Source of the DNA: Treponema sp. UBA7590
GTDB lineage: Bacteria; Spirochaetota; Spirochaetia; Treponematales; Treponemataceae
Assembly: GCA_002478955.1 (NCBI GenBank)
Contig: DLKK01000106.1
Location: 6,205-15,940 of the forward strand
Direction of reading: 5' to 3'
DNA length: 9,736 nucleotides
How positions within the stretch are numbered: the first letter of the stretch is position 1; each line of letters begins with the position of its first letter. The position numbers were made by a program, and so were the translations under genes. Positions 1 through 5,881 of the stretch are shown in pieces. The notes beneath the pieces are model-generated. The model saw nothing but the letters and a program-made list of their open reading frames with translations. It did no database searches and was not told where the DNA came from.

Positions 1-892
1 CAAGCTCCTGTGCCTGCTGGGCTTTTCTTTTCAACTCAAGAATAAATTCATCGCTCTGACGCTTTGCCTCGGATTCCTGCATCTGATGCTCATCAAGACT
101 TACCTTGAGGCTGGAATTCTCATCAGTAAGCTCCTGGACTTTTTTTTCAAGCTCAGAGACATTTTTCTGCAGATCAAGGATTCTTCGTCTTACATCGCCA
201 GAATTTTCCGCGCCGGCATATTTCAGCTGACGTTCATATTCCTCTTTTGCAGCAAGATATTCTTCCCCGGTTTCCTTTAAAAGATAGAGCAGTTTTTCTT
301 CCCTGAAACTCTGGGCAATCGTGTCAATCCTAAAGCGCGCGGCCGGAGCCTTTGCATCATCGGGATAATCATTCACGACAGTTTCGTAAAGGACTTTTGC
401 CTCATCATAGTTATACCCGGCAAAAAATGACTCCGCAATCCAGTAAAGCGCAGAAGCATACATCTCGTGGTCACTGTACTGATGACAAAAATCGCTAAGC
501 ACAAGAATTGAATTTTCATATTCGCCCATAAAAAAAAGCGCACGACCTTTGTGGTAAAGAACATAAGAAGTATACGGACTGCCCGGAAAATTTCTTAGAT
601 AAAGTTCACAGTCCTGAAAAGCATTTTTGTACTCACCTGCATACATTTCCGCAGCAATCAGCATATACCAGGTTTCCGCATTGTTGTTCTCGCTGTAGGA
701 AACAGCTTTTCTAAGCTGAAATATTGCTGACATCCACTCGCCGGAACTAAACGCCTTCGCACCCTGGACAAACGCCACAGAAGCAACTCCAGAACTTGAA
801 TTCTGCGCAAAAACCGGCGAAAAAACAGCTAGGTTCAAAAAAAATGCCACCAGAAAATTTTTATTCTTTGTTTTTTTGCAAAAACTGAACAT
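1..892 (-). CDS. Exported TPR / coiled-coil protein, C-terminus beyond the left edge
   Basis: The frame is open from ATG at 892 to base 1 (297 codons), so the C-terminus is missing. The start is supported by GGGAG 9 bases upstream and by an N-terminal signal peptide: basic stretch (residues 6-11, KKTKNK), hydrophobic core 13-24, and a likely signal peptidase I site after SPVFA (A29). There is no lipobox cysteine. Residues 38-190 form TPR-like helix pairs with the spacing of BamD/YbgF-type repeats, including NFPGSPY near 101-107 and YPDD near 176-179. From about 196 the sequence becomes charged and heptad-like, with a strong coiled coil around 235-297. The order signal peptide, TPR, coiled coil suggests a periplasmic scaffold; CpoB/YbgF has the reverse order. 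It starts 3 bases after the rpe stop and is almost certainly cotranscribed with rpe. Precise function unknown. Confidence 0.85.
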   Translation of the reverse strand, partial: MFSFCKKTKNKNFLVAFFLNLAVFSPVFAQNSSSGVASVAFVQGAKAFSSGEWMSAIFQLRKAVSYSENNNAETWYMLIAAEMYAGEYKNAFQDCELYLRNFPGSPYTSYVLYHKGRALFFMGEYENSILVLSDFCHQYSDHEMYASALYWIAESFFAGYNYDEAKVLYETVVNDYPDDAKAPAARFRIDTIAQSFREEKLLYLLKETGEEYLAAKEEYERQLKYAGAENSGDVRRRILDLQKNVSELEKKVQELTDENSSLKVSLDEHQMQESEAKRQSDEFILELKRKAQQAQEL

Positions 893-895
893 AAA

Positions 896-1528
896 CTATT
901 TCTCCCATTTTAACTGGCCGCTGAAAAATGCCGAGCCAGAAACAATAATATCAGCGCCGGCTTCCGCAACCGTCCGCAATGTCTCCGCATTAACACCGCC
1001 GTCAACAGAAATCTTAAAATCCAAGCCGAGCTCGCCGCGGATTTTCACAAGCTCGCTGATTTTTCTTACACATGAAGGAATAAGCTTCTGACCGCCAAAT
1101 CCGGGATTCACAGTCATAACAAGGACAATATCAACATATTCAAGCAACTCTTTTACGGCTGACACAGGCGTTGAAGGGACAATTGAGATTCCGGCCTTTT
1201 TGCCTAAATCATGGATTTTCTGAACAAGACGATGCGAATGAATGCAAGCCTCGTGGTGGAACGTAATCCAGTCCGCACCGGATTCCGCAAAAGATTCAAC
1301 CTGCTCTTCCGGGTGTTCAACCATAAGATGAACATCAAAAGGCAGCGACGAATATTTTCTGAGACATTTTACAACCGGCTGCCCGTAAGAAATCTGCGGC
1401 ACAAAACGTCCGTCCATAACATCGATATGAACAGCAGAACCACCGTTTTTTTCCACAAGCCCAAGAGCATTTTTCAAATCAGCCAAATCCGCACTAAGCA
1501 AAGACGGCGCAAGAATTCCATTTTTCAT
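896..1528 (-). CDS. rpe: Ribulose-phosphate 3-epimerase
   Basis: Interconverts ribulose 5-phosphate and xylulose 5-phosphate in the non-oxidative pentose phosphate pathway; cytoplasmic TIM barrel. The 210 residues show the family signatures in order: APSLLSADLADL (7-18), HIDVMDG (34-40), DVHLM (65-69), NPGFGGQ phosphate loop (141-147), VDGGV (175-179) and SGS (197-199). The expected metal ligands and catalytic acids are present: H34, D36, H67, D176. The start is forced: a TAG lies in frame three codons before ATG 1528, and the family normally begins just before ILAPSLLS. There is no Shine-Dalgarno. Two small oddities: the usual Asn in the NPxT segment of strand 5 is Val (IVPST, 116-120), and the protein stops a few residues after SGSAFF, lacking most of the usual last helix. 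First gene of a two-gene operon with the exported TPR protein. Confidence 0.95.
   Translation of the reverse strand: MKNGILAPSLLSADLADLKNALGLVEKNGGSAVHIDVMDGRFVPQISYGQPVVKCLRKYSSLPFDVHLMVEHPEEQVESFAESGADWITFHHEACIHSHRLVQKIHDLGKKAGISIVPSTPVSAVKELLEYVDIVLVMTVNPGFGGQKLIPSCVRKISELVKIRGELGLDFKISVDGGVNAETLRTVAEAGADIIVSGSAFFSGQLKWEK
902..906 (-). promoter_or_regulatory. Shine-Dalgarno of the exported TPR gene, inside the end of rpe
   Basis: GGGAG on the minus strand lies 9 bases before ATG 892 and within the last codons of rpe. The rpe TAG falls between the SD and the start, an arrangement that suggests translational coupling. Confidence 0.6.
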
Positions 1529-1536
1529 TGTATACT

Positions 1537-1565
1537 ATAATAGCACACAGTGGAAAATCTGACAA
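1537..1565 (-). promoter_or_regulatory. Predicted sigma-A promoter of rpe
   Basis: On the minus strand, TTGTCA (1565-1560), a 17-base spacer and TATTAT (1542-1537) form a good vegetative promoter. The last base of the -10 is only 8 bases from the rpe ATG at 1528, so transcription should begin at or within about 3 bases of the start codon. This predicts a leaderless or nearly leaderless rpe mRNA, consistent with the absence of a Shine-Dalgarno. Confidence 0.6.
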
Positions 1566-1601
1566 CAAAGCAGACAACGCAGAACGCACTCATTTTTATG
1601 C

Positions 1602-1777
1602 GCCGCGGTGGAACGGTTTTGCCGGCGTCGGCGGCAAAAGGATTTAAGAAAGTCTGTTCCGGATGGAAAAGACTTTCTTAAAGACCGAGCGTGAGCGGGC
1701 CGTGAAAGCACGGTTTTCTGAAAAAAATTGCGCGTGCCCAGGAAATTTGCCGCGGAAAAAAAAATCTTAGCGCAATT
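1602..1777. other. GC-rich intergenic island with several nested hairpins
   Basis: The centre of the 387-base gap between rpe and the TPR gene holds no convincing coding frame but is far more GC-rich than its flanks and packed with inverted repeats. They are: TTTTGCCG / CGGCAAAA (1617-1624 with 1632-1639); the long stem at 1643-1682; CCGTG / CACGG around an AAAG loop followed by TTTT (1700-1717); and AATTGCGC / GCGCAATT (1726-1733 with 1770-1777). GCCGCGG occurs near both ends (1602-1608 and 1749-1755). It may be a structured RNA, a REP/MITE-like dispersed repeat, or a processed leader. No promoter clearly drives it. Seen: the structures. Inferred: that it is a unit. Confidence 0.5.
1643..1682. 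repeat. 13-bp perfect inverted repeat, long two-tier hairpin
   Basis: TTTAAGAAAGTCT (1643-1655) is perfectly complementary to AGACTTTCTTAAA (1670-1682). Inside, TTCC (1657-1660) pairs with GGAA (1665-1668) around a GGAT loop, leaving a single G-A mismatch between the tiers. There is no T-run directly after it on either strand, so it is not a standard terminator. Confidence 0.8.
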
Positions 1778-1809
1778 ATAAAAAAAATGTAAATTCTGCA
1801 AAATTTCTC

Positions 1810-1838
1810 TTGACAGACAAGCGTTTTGCCTGTATAAA
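1810..1838 (+). promoter_or_regulatory. Upstream promoter (P1) of the TPR-greA unit
   Basis: TTGACA (1810-1815), a 17-base spacer and TATAAA (1833-1838) make a near-consensus sigma-A promoter. Initiation would be near 1845, giving a leader of about 70 bases before ATG 1916. Confidence 0.65.
1813..1833. promoter_or_regulatory. Dyad overlapping P1, candidate operator
   Basis: ACAGACAA (1813-1820) and TTGCCTGT (1826-1833) are inverted repeats matching at 7 of 8 positions around a 5-base centre. The dyad overlaps the -35 hexamer, spans the spacer and reaches the first base of the -10, a classic place for a repressor site. No regulator is encoded in the window. Prediction from sequence only. Confidence 0.35.
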
Positions 1839-1847
1839 CTATAGCTC

Positions 1848-1862
1848 ATTTTTAGTAAAAAT
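1848..1862. repeat. 15-bp AT-rich palindrome between the tandem promoters
   Basis: ATTTTTA-G-TAAAAAT is a perfect odd palindrome just downstream of the expected P1 start site and upstream of the P2 -35. It could be a protein site or chance in AT-rich DNA. Confidence 0.4.
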
Positions 1863-1873
1863 TTATATTTCCA

Positions 1874-1901
1874 TTGACTAAATTCCCCAATCTGCTATAA
1901 T
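1874..1901 (+). promoter_or_regulatory. Proximal promoter (P2) of the TPR gene, extended -10
   Basis: TTGACT (1874-1879), a 16-base spacer and consensus TATAAT (1896-1901) preceded by TGC, an extended -10. The expected start site is about 1908-1909, only 7-8 bases before ATG 1916, and no Shine-Dalgarno precedes that ATG. P2 transcripts would be almost leaderless; P1 transcripts would have a leader of about 70 bases. Confidence 0.65.
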
Positions 1902-1915
1902 TAATTTTACCGCTT

Positions 1916-2845
1916 ATGGATATTCAAACTGAAAGAGGATTAAAAGAAGCATTTGACTTTCTTGAAGCCGGGAATCCTGAAGAAGCCAGTAAAATTGTAC
2001 AGAACAGTTTTCTTTACGATTCCATCAGTCCAGAACTTATTTTTACATCAAACTGCTGCAACCGCTGGATTGACTACATAAGAAATGTGATGTTTCAGGA
2101 AGATCCAATGGAGCGCGGAGAATCGCTTCTTGCTGAATGGAAAAATTTTCTTTGCTATGTAAAGGCACAGGATTTTGTTTATCAGCCTACAGTTTATGCT
2201 ATCTGCCGCGGTGTTTTTTCGCTTGCGCTGCAGAATTTTAACCGTCTTCTGAACGAGAAAGATCCAGTGATAAAGGCCGATGTCCTTAGAAAAACGGGGC
2301 TTTGCTACAAGAAGCTGGGGGAATTTGAAAACGCAAAGATGTGCCTTACGCAGGCAAACACGTTGCATCAGGGGCAGGCTGCGGTTCTTGCGGATCTGGC
2401 GGATTGCTACGCTTTGTGCGGCGAAGACAAGTATGCGAAAGTTCTTTTCAGGGAAGCGTTTTTTATTGACCCTAAAAAGATTGACCTTGAATATCTGGAT
2501 TCTTCGCTGATAAATAACCTTGCGGAAAAAACGGAGGAACAGGGCTACACAGGCGAGATTCTGAACGCGTGGATTCCAGTCTACGGTGTTCTGTGGGGAG
2601 TTTTTTCAATACGGAGAAACCTGAAGCCACAGGAAGTCGCAAGGCTCAGACAAGAAATTTATGCCATGGAAAATGAACACAAAGATCCTTCGAGGGATTC
2701 CGAGTTTCTGGTTCCACGGTTGATAAATAAATATTTTTGGCTTATTGATTACTGCCAGACTGTCAATGACACAAGGCTTATCAATGAGATTCTATTAAAA
2801 ATAAAAATTCTGGACACTGAGATATACAAAATGTATGTAAAGTAA
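1916..2845 (+). CDS. Cytoplasmic TPR protein of unknown function, upstream of long greA
   Basis: 309 residues with no signal peptide or membrane segment. Two TPR-like units are visible in the middle (about 121-152 and 155-188), with typical features such as KTGLCYKKLGEFENAK and LADLADCYALCGEDKYAKVLF. Residues 1-110 and 200-309 are helical and unrecognised; W/Y/F-rich stretches (LNAWIPVYGVLWGVF, 216-230) suggest a packed core rather than a membrane helix. ATG 1916 is the only usable start, since TAA lies in frame four codons upstream (1901-1903). The gene follows tandem promoters, and the long greA begins 80 bases downstream on the same strand with no terminator between (only a small AAGACAGTCTT palindrome at 2870-2880), so cotranscription is likely. 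I infer a protein-protein adaptor role, possibly linked to the greA product. No specific function can be assigned. Confidence 0.85.
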   Translation: MDIQTERGLKEAFDFLEAGNPEEASKIVQNSFLYDSISPELIFTSNCCNRWIDYIRNVMFQEDPMERGESLLAEWKNFLCYVKAQDFVYQPTVYAICRGVFSLALQNFNRLLNEKDPVIKADVLRKTGLCYKKLGEFENAKMCLTQANTLHQGQAAVLADLADCYALCGEDKYAKVLFREAFFIDPKKIDLEYLDSSLINNLAEKTEEQGYTGEILNAWIPVYGVLWGVFSIRRNLKPQEVARLRQEIYAMENEHKDPSRDSEFLVPRLINKYFWLIDYCQTVNDTRLINEILLKIKILDTEIYKMYVK

Positions 2846-2913
2846 CAGAAAGAGCAAGAGTTTATAAAAAAGACAGTCTTAAATCAGATCCAAAGATTGG
2901 CTTTAATGAAAAA

Positions 2914-2919
2914 AAGGGG
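2914..2919 (+). promoter_or_regulatory. Shine-Dalgarno of the long greA
   Basis: AAGGGG lies 6 bases before ATG 2926, separated from it by a run of six T. It fixes this start over nearby out-of-frame starts at 2897 and 2906. Confidence 0.65.
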
Positions 2920-2925
2920 TTTTTT

Positions 2926-5739
2926 ATGGCAGAACTTATCAATTCCGTACAGGAAATGCTCAAAGAAGAGACTTGGACTCGTGCCGCGATTTCCAATTAC
3001 ACAAAAGAAAAACTTGTTGAACTTTCGGGAATCATTGAAAAGGCTCGCGCGGAAGGCTGTCTTGCTGAACTCAAGGAAATTTGCGATGAGCAGCTTTCTC
3101 ATTCCCGCGAAAGCATTATTGCCCTTTATATCTCCGGAATGATTTCTTTAAAGGAAGGTATTCTTGACGAATCTTCTTTGCGTGAACTTGTGGATATCTT
3201 CCAGAAAAACCACAAGGAAAATGTTGTTGAATACATCTGCCAGACAATCATTGAAGAAGACGAGAACAATATTTTTGCGTTAAGAACCCTTGCAGAGGCA
3301 TACCGCGCGGAAAACAAGGAAGAAGTCTGGGATTACTACAAGAAGATTGTAAAACTAGACTTTGAGGAAGCCGACCTTGCAAAAGCCCTTGGCGAGCATT
3401 TTGAGGCAACAGACATTGAAACTGCTATTGAGTATTACAAAAAGGCAATCCTTAGATATACAAACGCAAAAAATATTAACGCAATCAAGGAATTGTGGAC
3501 AAAGCTGATTGAACTTATTCCAGAAGAAGTTGATTTCTTCCAGCTTGTAAAACGAAAGATTGCCAAGACTCTTGGCGAGGACAAGACAGCAGTTCTTCTT
3601 CAGGAACTTTACACAAAATACAAGTCAATGGCTCCAAATGAACCAAAATACTGGGACATCGCAATCGGACTCCTTAAGGAAATCCTTCACATCGACAACA
3701 ATGATGTGTGGGCACGCCGCGAGCTTGTTGACTGCTACAAGAATAAATACGAAGGACACAGCCATCTTGATGACTACATCCGCTCTTCTGATTTGACGGC
3801 AAACTACAGAAACGTTTTCGAGGCGATAAACGATTTTGAGAAGCATATCGCTTTCGATGAGAAAAGCTACGTATTCCACAAGTCATGGGGCGTCGGTCAG
3901 ATTGGTAAAGTAAGCGACGACAAGCTTTTTATCTGGTTCGGAAAAACTGCGCCTTCTAAAAAAGACCCAAAGAAAAAGACAAAAGTTTATGACACAATGT
4001 CTCTGAAAATGGCAGTAAGTGCGCTGACTCCGCTGGCAAACGACCACATCTGGGTTCTTAAGGCAAAGAAAGCTGTTGAAGTTTTGAATGAAAACGGAGT
4101 TCCTGTACTTGACGGAAAAACCGGCAAAGCTCTTACTGTTCCTTTAAAGGAAAAAGTAAAGGACGACAAGGCTTGGACTTTAAAGACAATCATCAAAAGT
4201 TTTGGAAACAGCTGCGATTTCAAAAAAATCAAGGCTGAGCTTGTTCCTTCTGTACTTACACCGGGCGAATGGACTTCATGGAATTCTTCTGCAAAACGGA
4301 TTCTTGAGACGGATTCTTCTTTCGGTGTAAACCCGAACGATATTTCACAGTACACAATTGTGAATGATATTACTCCTGAACAGAAACTTGCAAACGAATT
4401 CAAGGCACAGAAACAGTTCTTTGCAAGAATTGATATTCTTATGAAATATGTGAACAAAGAGGAAACTGACAAGTCTAACGATTTGTTCGCCGAAATGTTC
4501 AATTATTTTGTTGGCTATGTAAAGACTCTTGAATCAGAGGATATGTTCCCTAAAGTAAACGAGCAGATTCTTGCATCTTATCTTGTTGTACAGAACGTTT
4601 CTGCCCAAATCAAGGAAATCGCATACAGACCATCTGTTACATTCCAGGAAATTTATTCAAAAATTGAAGATCCGCGCGAAATGTATCTTATCCTGAAGGA
4701 CACAAAAAATACAACTTTGCGCCACGACTTCCTTGCAAACATCAAGATGCTTCCAAACTGGGCTGATGAATATATCCGCCTGTTCCCTACAGTTCTTTCA
4801 GGAGAAATGATTACATATCTTCTGAACAATGGCCAGGAAGAGAAGCTTCAGAATCTTGCAGTCACAGCTTTTGAAAATTGCCGCGACTACCGAAATGCAG
4901 TTCTTTACTTCTTCAAGGAATGTCAGGACGCTGAATGGTTCAAGAAGGCAAATATTCCTTACGAACGCCAGATTATCGCGCTTGTCCAGCTTATCCAGCT
5001 TGCATACCGCGAAATCAACAACCACGTAAATTCAACAGAGAACAAGAAGATTATCGACAATGCGACAAACCTTCTGTTCGGAAAAGACCGTTTGTTTGAT
5101 TATATGTTCTCTAACGACGAGGAAACAGTCAAGCGCATCTATACATTGATTGATGATGTTGATGGAATGGAACCGAGCTGCAAGGCTCTTATGAGAAACA
5201 AGATTCTTGAAAAATATCCTGACTTCAAATTCCATGTTACAGAAGAAAAATCTTCTGCGCCAAAAGGAATGCTTGTTACAAGCGCAAAACTCGAAGAAAA
5301 AAAGGCGTTGCTTGAAGATCTTCAGACTGTTCAGATTCCACAGAATGCGGCTGAAATTGATGAGGCCCGAGCAAAGGGCGACTTGAAGGAAAACGCTGAG
5401 TACAAAGCCGCAAAGGAGCATCAGCATTACCTTAACACTCAGGTTGCAAAACTTACTTCTGAGCTTAACCGCGCGGTTATCTTTGATCCTACAACAATCA
5501 CAACAGCAATTGTTTCTTTTGCGACTGTTGTTACTTTGCACAACAACAAAGAAAACAAAGATGAAACTTATACGGTTCTTGGACCATGGGAATCCGACCC
5601 AGACAACGGAATCATTTCTTACATGGCTCCGTTCGGAAATGCAATCATGAATGCAAAAGTCGGCGAAAACCTGAAATTCAACATCAATGAATACAGCTAC
5701 GATTACACTGTAAAATCAATCAAGGCTGCAAAAATCTAA
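2926..5739 (+). CDS. greA: Long transcription elongation factor GreA with helical and Tudor-like N-terminal extension
   Basis: 937 residues; ordinary GreA is about 158. Residues about 782-937 are a complete GreA module. It has an N-terminal coiled coil whose tip carries ARAKGDLKENAEYKAAKEHQ with both acidic residues (D819, E822) that promote cleavage of backtracked RNA by RNA polymerase, then an FKBP-like domain from about 865. Residues 1-310 are helical TPR-like repeats (for example near 164-178, DIETAIEYYKKAILR). Residues about 314-375 (FHKSWGVGQIGKV at 317-329, then KLFIWFGK) resemble a small Tudor/CarD-like barrel as in the UvrD C-terminus. Residues 400-780 are helical and unassigned. No signal peptide or membrane helix. 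Spirochaete genomes carry such long GreA proteins (Borrelia BB0132 is about 900 residues), and chlamydiae have a shorter long form. It probably rescues stalled RNA polymerase; the extension's role is unknown. Follows the TPR gene and ends at a strong terminator. Confidence 0.93.
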   Translation: MAELINSVQEMLKEETWTRAAISNYTKEKLVELSGIIEKARAEGCLAELKEICDEQLSHSRESIIALYISGMISLKEGILDESSLRELVDIFQKNHKENVVEYICQTIIEEDENNIFALRTLAEAYRAENKEEVWDYYKKIVKLDFEEADLAKALGEHFEATDIETAIEYYKKAILRYTNAKNINAIKELWTKLIELIPEEVDFFQLVKRKIAKTLGEDKTAVLLQELYTKYKSMAPNEPKYWDIAIGLLKEILHIDNNDVWARRELVDCYKNKYEGHSHLDDYIRSSDLTANYRNVFEAINDFEKHIAFDEKSYVFHKSWGVGQIGKVSDDKLFIWFGKTAPSKKDPKKKTKVYDTMSLKMAVSALTPLANDHIWVLKAKKAVEVLNENGVPVLDGKTGKALTVPLKEKVKDDKAWTLKTIIKSFGNSCDFKKIKAELVPSVLTPGEWTSWNSSAKRILETDSSFGVNPNDISQYTIVNDITPEQKLANEFKAQKQFFARIDILMKYVNKEETDKSNDLFAEMFNYFVGYVKTLESEDMFPKVNEQILASYLVVQNVSAQIKEIAYRPSVTFQEIYSKIEDPREMYLILKDTKNTTLRHDFLANIKMLPNWADEYIRLFPTVLSGEMITYLLNNGQEEKLQNLAVTAFENCRDYRNAVLYFFKECQDAEWFKKANIPYERQIIALVQLIQLAYREINNHVNSTENKKIIDNATNLLFGKDRLFDYMFSNDEETVKRIYTLIDDVDGMEPSCKALMRNKILEKYPDFKFHVTEEKSSAPKGMLVTSAKLEEKKALLEDLQTVQIPQNAAEIDEARAKGDLKENAEYKAAKEHQHYLNTQVAKLTSELNRAVIFDPTTITTAIVSFATVVTLHNNKENKDETYTVLGPWESDPDNGIISYMAPFGNAIMNAKVGENLKFNINEYSYDYTVKSIKAAKI

Positions 5740-5756
5740 AGGTTAGCGCAAAAAAT

Positions 5757-5799
5757 AAAAATCCCCCGGTTTACAAAAATGCAAATCCGGGGGATTTTT
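5757..5799. terminator. Bidirectional intrinsic terminator between greA and tyrS
   Basis: AAAAATCCCCCGG (5757-5769) and CCGGGGGATTTTT (5787-5799) form a perfect 13-bp stem with a GC core. On the plus strand it continues TTTTTGTTTT; on the minus strand TTTTTATTTTTT. It starts 18 bases after the greA stop and lies about 80 bases beyond the tyrS stop, so it serves both convergent genes. Confidence 0.92.
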
Positions 5800-5812
5800 G
5801 TTTTAACATTCA

Positions 5813-5855
5813 CGTTGAAATATCAGAATATTTTTGGGATTCCAATATTTCAACG
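5813..5855. repeat. Second stem-loop in the tyrS 3' region
   Basis: CGTTGAAATAT (5813-5823) is perfectly complementary to ATATTTCAACG (5845-5855). A second tier, GAAT (5826-5829) with ATTC (5839-5842), sits above a 2x2 internal loop. There is no T-run on either side, so it is not a canonical terminator. It would lie in the tyrS 3' untranslated region before the bidirectional terminator. Confidence 0.75.
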
Positions 5856-5881
5856 CATAATACTTCTTTCAAGCAAAAAAT

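Noticed and set aside
1700..1717. CCGTG-AAAG-CACGG-TTTT as an intrinsic terminator on the plus strand
   Set aside because: The stem is only 5 bp, the T-run only 4, and no plus-strand gene lies upstream to be terminated; kept as part of the hairpin island.
1535..1849. Minus-strand open frame of 104 residues in the rpe/TPR intergenic region
   Set aside because: It covers the hairpin island and the promoters of both neighbours, is low-complexity and Arg/Ser/Phe-rich, has no Shine-Dalgarno, and resembles translated non-coding sequence.
3987..4502. Minus-strand open frame of 171 residues
   Set aside because: Antisense shadow of the long greA; Phe/Ser-rich and without recognisable motifs or ribosome binding site.
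5262..5271. Internal start (M782) that could release a free GreA-sized protein from the long greA
   Set aside because: AAAAGGA directly abuts the ATG, leaving no room for ribosome spacing. No promoter was recognised nearby.
5032..5541. Minus-strand open frame of 169 residues
   Set aside because: Lies entirely antisense to the conserved GreA region, with Cys- and Phe-rich composition typical of a shadow frame.
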